A DNA stretch of 11,414 nucleotides from positions 1-11,414 of the forward strand of contig DASZRH010000023.1 of assembly GCA_035549275.1 (NCBI GenBank). The letters are read 5' to 3'. The DNA comes from 2-01-FULL-49-17 sp035549275. Lineage in GTDB: Bacteria > Patescibacteriota > Minisyncoccia > 2-02-FULL-40-12 > GWA2-44-9. Positions 5,391 to 11,414 of this stretch are shown here, in pieces. Each line of letters opens with the position of its first letter. Position 1 is the stretch's first letter. The notes under the pieces were generated by a model. It saw nothing but the letters and a program-made list of their open reading frames with translations. It had not been told where the DNA came from and did not search any database. The translations under genes and the position numbers were made by a program.

Positions 5391-6398
5391 ATGACGATCA
5401 GACATGGATTGCGAATGACTGCCGCTTCAGTGACGATTGCAGGATTGTGTGCCGGATTGCTGTGTATACCGCCGAGTATCTTCGCCGATACGTCGGCTTC
5501 TTTTGTTCCCGCAAGCGGGACAGATGCGACGAGCGGGTCGGCGGCCGCACTGACGACAACGCCCACGGGCGACATCGCGCGGCTTGCTGTCAGCGATGAT
5601 AGCCGTATGGCCAGCGACGGGCCCTGGCCGGGAACAGGTGCGTATGACGAGACTGCATATATCGAGTTTGCGTTTGTGCCGAGTATTCCTGGAGATTCAA
5701 CGCCGGTGTCGGTTACGCTGACTAACGAATATCGTCGCGCAACGGTGTTAACCGCGGCCAAGCTGGAAGTGTGGGACGGAAATGTCTGGCAGGATATAGC
5801 GATTAGCTTGCCGTCTGCAATAAATACTGATTTTTCAGAAACGGTTGATGTATCGAGTATTCTCGACACGGCGGGAAAAATCAACGGAGCTAAAGTTCGC
5901 TTCTTGGCCTATCGCGATACGCCGGCGGCCAGCGCGACGACGAGCCACGATTTTATTAGTTTGAATGTGGTGTATACCGCAGCTATGCCGACGCCGTCGG
6001 ATACTCCGACCCTGACGCCATCACCGACACCTGAACCAACGGAAACTCCCACACCCAGCGCAATGCCCAGTGAGACTCCAACTCCGACCGTAACCCCAAC
6101 GCCAAGTGAAACGCCGGAGCCAACAGAAACACCTACTCCGTCCGCGACTCCAATGCCGACGCCGAGCGTTACACCAACAGCAACGCCCACGGCTTCACCA
6201 AGGCCGTCTTATACCCCGTCTCCTTCGCCGACTAAAACACCAACTCCAACACCTAGGTCAACTCCGAAACCGCCGCATGACAACGATCATGATGACCATG
6301 GAATCCATTTTCCGATCCATCAGCCCGAGTATCATCGTTCGATCGGGCACCTGATCAAGTCATGCTTTGACAAAATCGGTGGGCTATTCCATCGCTAA
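5391..6398 (+). CDS. secreted or envelope protein with Pro/Thr/Ser stalk and His-rich tail, function unknown
   Basis: I recognise no family; the 335-residue architecture is clear. Residues 1-32 form a signal peptide (R4/R8, hydrophobic core about 11-25, likely cleavage after FA at 32). Residues about 33-197 are rich in Ser, Thr, Val and Asp, with alternating patterns such as AKLEVWDGNVWQDIAISLP, suggesting a beta-sandwich head. Residues 198-295 are an almost pure Pro/Thr/Ser/Glu stalk containing a repeated PEPTETPTPSA block (214-224 and 242-252). Residues 296-320 hold seven His and several Asp (start HDNDHDDHGIH), a possible metal-binding segment. The end is a short amphipathic basic helix (LIKSCFDKIGGLFHR). 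There is no sortase motif and no C-terminal membrane anchor. It sits between proS and the mreB terminator, so it may be expressed with the frr unit or from its own promoter. A cell-surface role is inferred only from the signal peptide and stalk. Confidence 0.85.
   Translation: MTIRHGLRMTAASVTIAGLCAGLLCIPPSIFADTSASFVPASGTDATSGSAAALTTTPTGDIARLAVSDDSRMASDGPWPGTGAYDETAYIEFAFVPSIPGDSTPVSVTLTNEYRRATVLTAAKLEVWDGNVWQDIAISLPSAINTDFSETVDVSSILDTAGKINGAKVRFLAYRDTPAASATTSHDFISLNVVYTAAMPTPSDTPTLTPSPTPEPTETPTPSAMPSETPTPTVTPTPSETPEPTETPTPSATPMPTPSVTPTATPTASPRPSYTPSPSPTKTPTPTPRSTPKPPHDNDHDDHGIHFPIHQPEYHRSIGHLIKSCFDKIGGLFHR
5982..6275 (+). repeat. low-complexity Pro/Thr/Ser-coding region
   Basis: About 98 codons of degenerate ACN/CCN/TCN triplets encode the stalk of the secreted protein. 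Two similar blocks 84 bases apart encode PEPTETPTPSA with many synonymous differences. The repeat is therefore conserved as protein rather than as a fresh DNA duplication. The antisense reading gives a misleading Gly/Val-rich frame. Confidence 0.75.
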
Positions 6399-6411
6399 GG
6401 TAAAACGGGTT

Positions 6412-6450
6412 CAATCAAAACCGCGGCCGGAACGGCCGCGGTTTTGATTG
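6412..6450. terminator. strong bidirectional intrinsic terminator before mreB
   Basis: An 18-bp perfect stem (6412-6429 with 6433-6450) closes on a 3-base GAA loop. The core is ACCGCGGCCG/CGGCCGCGGT, flanked by AAAA on the left and TTTT on the right, so it can act on both strands. It lies 13 bases after the stalk-protein stop and separates that gene from the mre operon. The right arm overlaps the probable mreB -35 element. Confidence 0.85.
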
Positions 6451-6475
6451 TTGATGCTCTTTTTGGTACCATACT
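6448..6475 (+). promoter_or_regulatory. probable mreB operon promoter
   Basis: TTGTTG (6448-6453), beginning in the last bases of the terminator stem, is followed after 16 bases by CATACT (6470-6475); the ATG is at 6502. Both boxes are partial matches. A second -10-like TATAAC (6482-6487) lacks a good -35. A promoter must lie in this gap because a strong terminator precedes it; which box is used is uncertain. Confidence 0.45.
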
Positions 6476-6501
6476 GTATCGTATAACCAGCGGATTTCTC
6501 C

Positions 6502-7551
6502 ATGCTCAATAAACTTTTCAGCTTCTGGTCCAAAGACATCGGCATTGATCTCGGCACGGCCAACACGCTTGTTTACGTGAAAGGCAAGGGCATCACGATC
6601 AACGAACCGTCGATCGTGGCCGTTAACCAGAAGACGGGAAAGATTCTCGCGATCGGCAAACAGGCCCGTACGATGGTCGGCCGCACACCCGGCCATATTA
6701 TGGTTTCCCGACCGCTTGTGAACGGCGTCGTTTCCGATTTCGAGGTTACCGAGCAGATGCTCAAGTATTTCATTGATAAAGTTCACCAGGAAAGTTTCTC
6801 GCTCCTGCCGCGGCCGCGGGTTGTGGTCGGCGTGCCGTCGGGCGTGACCGAAGTTGAAAAGCGGGCTGTTGAGGATGCAACCTATAGTGCCGGAGCGCGG
6901 GAAGTGTATTTGATCGAAGAGCCGATGGCGGCAGCCATCGGCGCCCGCTTGCCGATTCAGGACGCCGTCGCCAATGTGATCGTGGATATGGGCGGCGGTA
7001 CGACCGAAGTGGCCGTGATCTCAATGGGCGGCGTAATCGCGTCTCGGTCGCTCCGCATTGCCGGCGACAAACTCAACGACGATATTTTGCGGTATATGCG
7101 CAGTGAGCGGAATCTGTTAATCGGCGAAGCGACCGCCGAAAATTTGAAAATTCACCTGGGGTCGGCCTATCCGCTCGAAGAAGAAATGGAAGGCCAAGTT
7201 CGCGGCCGCGATTTGGTTTCGGGTTTGCCGCGGGAAATTACCGTAACGTCTGAAGAAATCCGCACCGCGATGCACCGTTCGGTCAAAAGCATCGTCATGG
7301 CCATCAAAAACACGATCGAAGAAACCCCGCCTGAATTGACGGCCGACCTGGTGAACCGTGAAATTAACCTCGCTGGCGGTGGCGCGCTGCTGCGCGGCCT
7401 CGATCAATTCATTGAGCATGAAACAAAATTATCTGTTAAAATTGTAGATGATTGTCTGACCGCGGTTGCCCGCGGTTGCGGTCTAGTGCTGGAGAATATT
7501 GATGATTTGCGGTCGGTTTTGCTCTCCACCCAGCCGGATAATTTCTTTTAG
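6502..7551 (+). CDS. mreB: rod shape-determining protein MreB (actin homologue)
   Basis: MreB polymerises on the inner membrane and guides the wall-elongation machinery. The 349-residue length is normal. The N-terminus MLNKLFSFW looks like the membrane-binding amphipathic segment. The actin-fold nucleotide motifs are all present: phosphate-1 GIDLGTANTLVY (14-25), the catalytic Glu in LIEEPMAAAIG (137-147), phosphate-2 VDMGGGTTEVAV (161-172) and the adenosine motif LAGGGALLRGL (290-300). The start ATG gives the expected N-terminus; upstream there is only a weak GCGGA. It is the first gene of mreBCD-mrdA, and mreC follows after 2 bases. Confidence 0.97.
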   Translation: MLNKLFSFWSKDIGIDLGTANTLVYVKGKGITINEPSIVAVNQKTGKILAIGKQARTMVGRTPGHIMVSRPLVNGVVSDFEVTEQMLKYFIDKVHQESFSLLPRPRVVVGVPSGVTEVEKRAVEDATYSAGAREVYLIEEPMAAAIGARLPIQDAVANVIVDMGGGTTEVAVISMGGVIASRSLRIAGDKLNDDILRYMRSERNLLIGEATAENLKIHLGSAYPLEEEMEGQVRGRDLVSGLPREITVTSEEIRTAMHRSVKSIVMAIKNTIEETPPELTADLVNREINLAGGGALLRGLDQFIEHETKLSVKIVDDCLTAVARGCGLVLENIDDLRSVLLSTQPDNFF

Positions 7552-7553
7552 CC

Positions 7554-8336
7554 ATGAAACTTCGATCGTCGGTATTGTTAATGAGTGCCATTGTGATTAC
7601 GCTGGCCGTTGTTGGCTTGGTTGCCTTGGTGTTCAAAAGCGAGCGTATCGCAGCCCAGCCGTTTAAGGATGGCGCTGCGCGGGCATTTTCCGTATCCGGC
7701 GCGATTCGCCAATGGGCGGAATATATCGTGAATTGGAAACACTTGGCCCAGGAGAATGAAGACCTCCGTTCCCAGCTGGCGCAGTCGACTGCGGCGCTCG
7801 CCGCGGCTGACGTCTTGAAAGAAGAAAATAACGATTTGCGATCGGCGCTGCACCTGGCCCAGGAAGTTCATCGTGACGTCGTTCCGGCCGGTTTGTTTAA
7901 CGTCTCGTTGATGCCGGACGGATATTCGGCGCTTATTAACAAAGGCAAGAATGACGGCATCGCCGCAGGCGATGCCGTGGTAACGCTCGACGGAGCTCTT
8001 TTGGGGACGATTCAGGAAACGTTCGACGATTCCGCACGAATTACGCTCGTCACTGATCCTTCGTTCAAAGTTACCGTTCGCGTCTTGGGTGGGGACACGA
8101 CCGGCATTGCCCGCGGCGACCTTGCCGACGGCCTGCGATTGGATCTGGTGGTTCAATCTGATCAGATCAGCGAAGGAGATACGCTTGTTTCCACCGGTAA
8201 CGATTTGATTCCCGCAGGCTTGGTTGTGGGAGTCGTAGATTCAATTCATACTAACGACGCCGAGTTATTCCAATCAATCACGGTCTCGCCGTCCGCCGCC
8301 TTCGGCACCGGCAGCGTGGTGGTTATACATCAATGA
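7554..8336 (+). CDS. mreC: rod shape-determining protein MreC
   Basis: MreC is a bitopic membrane protein that links MreB to PBP2 and activates it. The 260-residue protein shows a short cytoplasmic N-terminus (KLRSS), one membrane helix (about 7-27), a coiled coil (about 63-105, with heptad-like ENEDLRSQL and EENNDLRSAL) and two periplasmic/extracytoplasmic beta domains. The latter carry typical signatures INKGKNDGIAAGDAVV (128-143) and EGDTLVSTGNDLIPAGLVVGVV (around 207-228). The start is 2 bases after the mreB stop. The stop TGA overlaps the mreD ATG (ATGA), giving tight translational coupling. Confidence 0.95.
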   Translation: MKLRSSVLLMSAIVITLAVVGLVALVFKSERIAAQPFKDGAARAFSVSGAIRQWAEYIVNWKHLAQENEDLRSQLAQSTAALAAADVLKEENNDLRSALHLAQEVHRDVVPAGLFNVSLMPDGYSALINKGKNDGIAAGDAVVTLDGALLGTIQETFDDSARITLVTDPSFKVTVRVLGGDTTGIARGDLADGLRLDLVVQSDQISEGDTLVSTGNDLIPAGLVVGVVDSIHTNDAELFQSITVSPSAAFGTGSVVVIHQ

Positions 8337-8866
8337 AGCATGTTTTAATTCCCATTGGATTTCTGATCGCGCTGGCGGCGGACGGCATTCTTCTGCCAGC
8401 GGTATTTCATATTCAGACTGTGTCGTTAGTTATTATTTTTTTGGTGAGTATTCTCGTGGTCTATCCGTTTGACGGCGCGCTCATCATCTGGGGCATCGCC
8501 CTGGCGGGATTGGCTGGCTTCTGGCAAGGTTTGCCATTCGGGACATTGATCTTGGCCTGGTTACTGACGGCCGCCGCGTGGCGAGCTGCTGCGTTTTTCG
8601 TGGACATGACGCCGGCAGCGGAGACTCGGTCGCTGGGCAATCTGACATTACTGTTGATTCTCGGCATGTTCGGCATGTTGGTAGCTCAAGGGTTATTCCT
8701 CATTCTGGAACGCGTATTTTATGGTAGCGTTCAGTCCAAGGTTTTTCTGGCGATGCTCCGGACACCGTCGGATTACGTGTGTGCTATGATAGGGCTGATA
8801 TTCTTTACCTTTTTCTTGACTCGCTTTTCCCATGGCCAAAAATTACCATATCAACATTTCCGATGA
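8333..8866 (+). CDS. mreD: rod shape-determining protein MreD (integral membrane)
   Basis: The 177-residue, strongly hydrophobic protein has about five membrane segments (roughly 3-24, 28-46, 48-72, 101-126 and 146-163). Residues YPFDGALIIWGIALAGLAGFW (44-64) resemble the Gly-rich MreD core. MreD sequences are poorly conserved, so position between mreC and mrdA is the strongest evidence. The start overlaps mreC by 4 bases and the 3' end overlaps the PBP2 gene by 35 bases, the longest overlap in the window. MreD is a membrane partner in the MreC-PBP2-RodA complex. Confidence 0.88.
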   Translation: MKHVLIPIGFLIALAADGILLPAVFHIQTVSLVIIFLVSILVVYPFDGALIIWGIALAGLAGFWQGLPFGTLILAWLLTAAAWRAAAFFVDMTPAAETRSLGNLTLLLILGMFGMLVAQGLFLILERVFYGSVQSKVFLAMLRTPSDYVCAMIGLIFFTFFLTRFSHGQKLPYQHFR

Positions 8867-10733
8867 TTGGGTTGCTCCGGAAGAGACGCTTTTGGATGCC
8901 GGCAGCGAATTTTCCAATCTTGAACAGCCGATCCAGGGGACGGCGTTCTCGCTTGCGTTTTGGGGCGTCACCGTCCTCTTTGCCGTTGTTGTGGCGGTTT
9001 CCGGCTGGATGGGCGTGATCCATTTTGACTATTTCGCCGGTTTGGCGTTTCAGAACCGTTCGGTAAATTTCCTGGTACCGCCGCCGCGGGGCCTGATTTT
9101 CGACACGACCGGTCTGCCGCTCGTTCAAAATATTCCCAGCTTTGACTTGGTGGCGGTTTCCAAAGAGGCAAAGACTTTGCTGGACGACGATGCCGCTCTG
9201 ACATCCGTTGCCCAAACGCTGCAAGAAGACAAAGAACAGCTTAAGAACGACCTTGGCGAACAGTCCCAGGCCGCCAGCATATTTTTTGTCGCGCATGATT
9301 TGACCAAAGACCAGATTCTGGCTGTGGAATACCAGCACCCCGCCGGCCTCTATGTGATTCCGGACGTGAAGCGTTCGTATGTTGACGGACCGAGCTTGGC
9401 CCACGTCGTCGGCTATGTCGGCAAAGTAACCAAAGATGACCTGGCGGCGGATTCATATTATGCCCCTACTGACACGATCGGCCGCTTGGGGATCGAGAGC
9501 CAGTATGAGGACGTGTTGCGTGGCGAGCATGGCCGCATATTCTTCGGCGCGGACGCGGATACGTTGAATTTGGATGCGCAGGCCGGCCGAGGCGTCCAGT
9601 TGAACATTGACGCGAGTCTTCAGAAGACCGCCTATGACCAGCTTCGGGCCGTCCTCGCCTCGGCCGGCCTGACGCGCGGCGCCGTCATTGTCCAAAATCC
9701 CCAAACTGGGGCCGTCCTGGCTTTGGTCAGTTTTCCGTCGTTTGATAGCAACAATTTCGCCGACGGTTTATCCCAGGCCCAATATAAATCAATCTTTGAA
9801 AATTCTGACCGGCCGCTGTTCAATCGCGTGGTCAGCGGTCTCTACAACCCCGGCTCAACAATCAAGCCGCTCATGGGCATGATGGGTCTCCAAGAAGGAG
9901 TCATTACGCCTACCACCACAATCCAGGATTGCATCAGCATTACGATTCCCAACCCGTTCACGCCCGGCGTCCAATATACTTTCAAGAATTGGCGTGCCGA
10001 TACGGGCCCGTTCAACTTGCGGCGGGCGATTGCCAACTCCTGCAACGTGTTTTTCTTCTCCGTCGGCGGCGGTTTCGGCTCGATCCGCGGCCTGGGCATC
10101 GAAAAAATTGATTCATATTTGAAAGCGACGCTGGCCGATTCCGATTTGGGTATTGATTTGGGTGGGGAAGAACACGGCTTTGTCCCGACGCCGCAATGGA
10201 AAGAATCCGAGCGCCACGAGAACTGGTACCAAGGCGATACATACAACGTTTCCATCGGCCAGGGCGATCTGATCGTTACGCCGTTGTGGTTGAATACATA
10301 TATTTCCGCCATCGCCAACGGCGGGACGCTGTACAAGCCCGAAGTCGCCAAAGCGATCGTGGATAATAACAAAAACCCGATTCAAACATTCGAACCCCAG
10401 CAGATCGGCTCTTTGCCATTTGATGGCAGTGTGATCAGCGAAATTAAAAGCGACATGCAGGAAACGGTTCTCTCCGGCACTGCCCAGACGTTCAAAGACT
10501 TGCCAGTTACGGTCGGCGCCAAGACCGGCACTGCCGAAGTTGTCAAAGGCCGCAGTATTAACTCGTTATTTACCGCATTTGCTCCCATGGATAACCCCCA
10601 GATTGCACTGACTGTGCTGGTTGAAGGTTCGGCATCCAATCAGGGCCTTGCCATCCAGGTTGCCCATGCAATCATGAAACAGTATTTCGCTCCGCCCGCG
10701 ACCCCAACCCCGTCTCCTTCGCCTGCGCCCTAA
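8832..10733 (+). CDS. mrdA: penicillin-binding protein 2 (class B transpeptidase of the elongasome)
   Basis: PBP2 cross-links peptidoglycan during side-wall elongation. The 633-residue protein has a cytoplasmic tail (1-37), one membrane helix (about 38-62), and a dimerisation/pedestal region beginning with the class-B motif PPRGLIFDTTGLPLV (84-98). The transpeptidase domain follows from about 255. Its active-site motifs are complete: GSTIK (341-345, nucleophile Ser342, Lys345), SCN (403-405) and KTGT (564-567). The C-terminus is a short Pro/Thr/Ser tail (622-633, PATPTPSPSPAP) resembling the stalk of the upstream secreted protein. The ATG at 8832 lies within mreD, with no Shine-Dalgarno. A RodA glycosyltransferase gene, the usual partner, is not in this window. 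FtsI is the main alternative, but the mreBCD context favours PBP2. Confidence 0.94.
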   Translation: MAKNYHINISDDWVAPEETLLDAGSEFSNLEQPIQGTAFSLAFWGVTVLFAVVVAVSGWMGVIHFDYFAGLAFQNRSVNFLVPPPRGLIFDTTGLPLVQNIPSFDLVAVSKEAKTLLDDDAALTSVAQTLQEDKEQLKNDLGEQSQAASIFFVAHDLTKDQILAVEYQHPAGLYVIPDVKRSYVDGPSLAHVVGYVGKVTKDDLAADSYYAPTDTIGRLGIESQYEDVLRGEHGRIFFGADADTLNLDAQAGRGVQLNIDASLQKTAYDQLRAVLASAGLTRGAVIVQNPQTGAVLALVSFPSFDSNNFADGLSQAQYKSIFENSDRPLFNRVVSGLYNPGSTIKPLMGMMGLQEGVITPTTTIQDCISITIPNPFTPGVQYTFKNWRADTGPFNLRRAIANSCNVFFFSVGGGFGSIRGLGIEKIDSYLKATLADSDLGIDLGGEEHGFVPTPQWKESERHENWYQGDTYNVSIGQGDLIVTPLWLNTYISAIANGGTLYKPEVAKAIVDNNKNPIQTFEPQQIGSLPFDGSVISEIKSDMQETVLSGTAQTFKDLPVTVGAKTGTAEVVKGRSINSLFTAFAPMDNPQIALTVLVEGSASNQGLAIQVAHAIMKQYFAPPATPTPSPSPAP

Positions 10734-10736
10734 GAG

Positions 10737-10765
10737 TTGTGTGTTCCCTCCAGGTATGATATATT
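10737..10765 (+). promoter_or_regulatory. greA promoter, extended -10, probably leaderless
   Basis: TTGTGT (10737-10742) is followed after 17 bases by TATATT (10760-10765), preceded by TGA to give TGATATATTG. This matches the frr promoter block TGATATACTG at 9 of 10 bases. The -10 ends 7 bases before the greA ATG (10773), so the predicted transcript starts at or next to the start codon. Confidence 0.6.
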
Positions 10766-10772
10766 GCTAGCC

Positions 10773-11234
10773 ATGACTGACCAATATTTCAGCAAGGAAG
10801 GATTGGAAAAACTCAAGCAGGAGCTTCAACAGCGCACCGAAGTTATGCGTCCGGAAATTGCCCAGCGCATCAAGGAAGCCAAAGAACAAGGCGATCTGTC
10901 CGAAAACGCCGAGTTTGACGCCGCTAAAGAAGCCCAGTCCATGAACGAAGGCCGCATCGAAGAAATCAAAAAGATTCTCGAGAACGCCGTTGTCATTCGC
11001 GATGACACGCCGCACTCCGGCACAGTTACCGTCGGCTCGCGCGTCAAAGTCCAATCCGACAAGCATACTCATGAATTCGTCATCGTCGGCGTCTCCGAAT
11101 CCGATCCGGCTGCCGGTCATATCTCCAACGAATCGCCGATCGGCAAAGGCCTCCTGGGTCACAAGAAAGGCGATACGGTCAAAATAAAGACGCCCAAAGG
11201 GGATGTCGAATACAAAGTCGTCGAAGTGAAGTAG
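10773..11234 (+). CDS. greA: transcription elongation factor GreA
   Basis: GreA enters the RNA polymerase secondary channel and stimulates cleavage of backtracked transcripts. The 153-residue protein has the N-terminal coiled coil with the acidic tip motif GDLSENAEFDAAKEAQ (40-55; Asp41 and Glu44 reach the active site) and the C-terminal FKBP-like domain with VGSRVKV (87-93) and ISNESPIGKGLLGHKKGD (117-134). An upstream in-frame TTG at 10737 lies in the promoter and gives a non-homologous extension; the ATG at 10773 fits the family N-terminus. It has its own promoter and no clear terminator separates it from the mre operon, so it may also receive read-through. Confidence 0.96.
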   Translation: MTDQYFSKEGLEKLKQELQQRTEVMRPEIAQRIKEAKEQGDLSENAEFDAAKEAQSMNEGRIEEIKKILENAVVIRDDTPHSGTVTVGSRVKVQSDKHTHEFVIVGVSESDPAAGHISNESPIGKGLLGHKKGDTVKIKTPKGDVEYKVVEVK

Positions 11235-11258
11235 CGTCGTGGATAGTGCAATATGAAA

Positions 11259-11285
11259 ATCAGCCCGCGCTCCGCGCGGGCTGAT
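11259..11285 (-). terminator. hairpin between convergent genes, likely terminator of the - strand gene
   Basis: ATCAGCCCGCGC (11259-11270) and GCGCGGGCTGAT (11274-11285) form a perfect 12-bp stem with a TCC loop. Read on the - strand the stem runs into TTTTC, as expected of an intrinsic terminator. On the + strand it is followed by GGGTGAAAGG without a T-run, so for greA it would at most be a factor-assisted or processing signal. Confidence 0.6.
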
Positions 11286-11301
11286 GGGTGAAAGGAGAGA
11301 A

Positions 11302-11414
11302 CTAGTGCCTGAATCGCAAGTAGCTTGCGAGCTCGTGGATCTTGCCGCCGGCCGAGGGTTCGGCCAGGGCTTGCAAGTCCAGCACATCGCCGTGGCGGAT
11401 GTCGCGGAAACGGT
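11302..11414 (-). CDS. C-terminal end of an unidentified convergent gene (partial)
   Basis: Read on the - strand, the frame entering at 11412 encodes 36 residues before a TAG stop at 11302-11304; the rest is outside the window. Its codons mostly end in C or G, as expected of a coding frame here, and the stop is followed within 20 bases by a hairpin with a T-run. The tail contains GDVLDLQALAEPSAGG and ends ELASYLRFRH. The DVLDL...YLRF spacing loosely recalls repeat-in-toxin or type I secretion C-termini, but I would not name a family from this. The + strand of the same stretch is also open from a GTG at 11305, but its product is Lys-free and Gly/Gln/Val-rich, like other antisense shadows here. 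Confidence 0.5.
   Translation of the reverse strand, partial: RFRDIRHGDVLDLQALAEPSAGGKIHELASYLRFRH

Noticed and set aside
5180..5884. A 234-codon - strand open frame across the proS/stalk-protein junction
   Set aside because: It overlaps two supported genes on the opposite strand and shows no motif or signal; a codon-composition shadow.
5909..6190. A Gly/Val-rich - strand frame resembling a repeat-family surface protein
   Set aside because: It is the antisense of the Pro/Thr/Ser codons of the stalk; such codons always read as Gly/Val/Ser on the other strand.
5982..6275. Repeat pattern considered as a CRISPR array or tandem satellite
   Set aside because: Unit length is irregular and follows codon triplets; there are no constant repeats with unique spacers and the frame stays open.
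8782..8790. Extended -10-like TGCTATGAT inside mreD, upstream of mrdA
   Set aside because: There is no -35-like sequence at 16-18 bases upstream and it lies in coding sequence 41 bases before the mrdA start; too weak to annotate.
11305..11414. A + strand GTG start with a perfect-looking AAAGGAG 7 bases upstream, open to the window end
   Set aside because: Other genes here do not use Shine-Dalgarno sites, the product is Lys-free and Gly/Gln/Val-rich like other shadows, and the - strand frame in the same phase ends in front of a hairpin with a T-run. It remains possible until the sequence to the right is read.
1..11414. Recoded UGA (as in Gracilibacteria/Absconditabacteria)
   Set aside because: No in-frame TGA occurs in the conserved genes, and mreC and mreD end at TGA at the expected lengths.
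1..11414. tRNA, rRNA, riboswitch, insertion sequence, attachment site or replication origin
   Set aside because: I looked for cloverleaf-like arms, transposase motifs, terminal repeats and DnaA-box clusters and saw none; intergenic space is too small for most of them.

Overview
The window looks like a piece of a bacterial chromosome with moderate-to-high GC, densely packed, with almost every gene on the + strand. Compact gene forms and gene order suggest a Candidate Phyla Radiation (Patescibacteria, Parcubacteria-like) genome. The supporting features are a prolyl-tRNA synthetase without the editing insertion, a DNA polymerase III delta' subunit without zinc-binding cysteines, frr-rseP-proS directly adjacent without uppS/cdsA/dxr, tiny intergenic gaps, and almost no Shine-Dalgarno motifs. 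This assignment is an inference; no rRNA or other marker for phylogeny is present. The standard bacterial code fits: mreC and mreD end in TGA and no conserved gene contains an in-frame TGA.

Layout from left to right. (1) 1-2439: the 3' end of an O6-alkylguanine-DNA alkyltransferase, then murG (lipid II synthesis), a clamp-loader delta' gene (holB) and a small two-helix membrane protein, closed by an intrinsic terminator that overlaps the last stop codon. (2) 2461-5357: a strong extended -10 promoter lying immediately before the frr start codon, then frr-rseP-proS with gaps of -1 and 2 bases. (3) 5391-6398: a secreted protein of unknown function with a signal peptide, a beta-rich head, a roughly 100-residue Pro/Thr/Ser stalk and a His/Asp-rich tail. 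It is followed by an 18-bp perfect-stem terminator. (4) 6448-10733: the rod-shape/elongasome operon mreB-mreC-mreD-mrdA(PBP2). (5) 10737-11234: greA under its own, apparently leaderless, promoter. (6) 11259-11414: a hairpin and the 3' end of an unidentified convergent gene on the - strand.

Functionally, the window combines peptidoglycan precursor synthesis (MurG), wall elongation (MreBCD, PBP2), translation (RRF, ProRS), membrane proteolysis (RseP), replication (delta'), transcript-cleavage (GreA) and DNA repair (alkyltransferase): mostly core housekeeping. No mobile element, CRISPR array, tRNA, rRNA or defence island was seen. The most interesting points are the matched leaderless promoters of frr and greA, the near-absence of Shine-Dalgarno sites, and the His-tailed stalk protein sitting beside the cell-shape operon. 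I did not find a convincing new multi-gene system.
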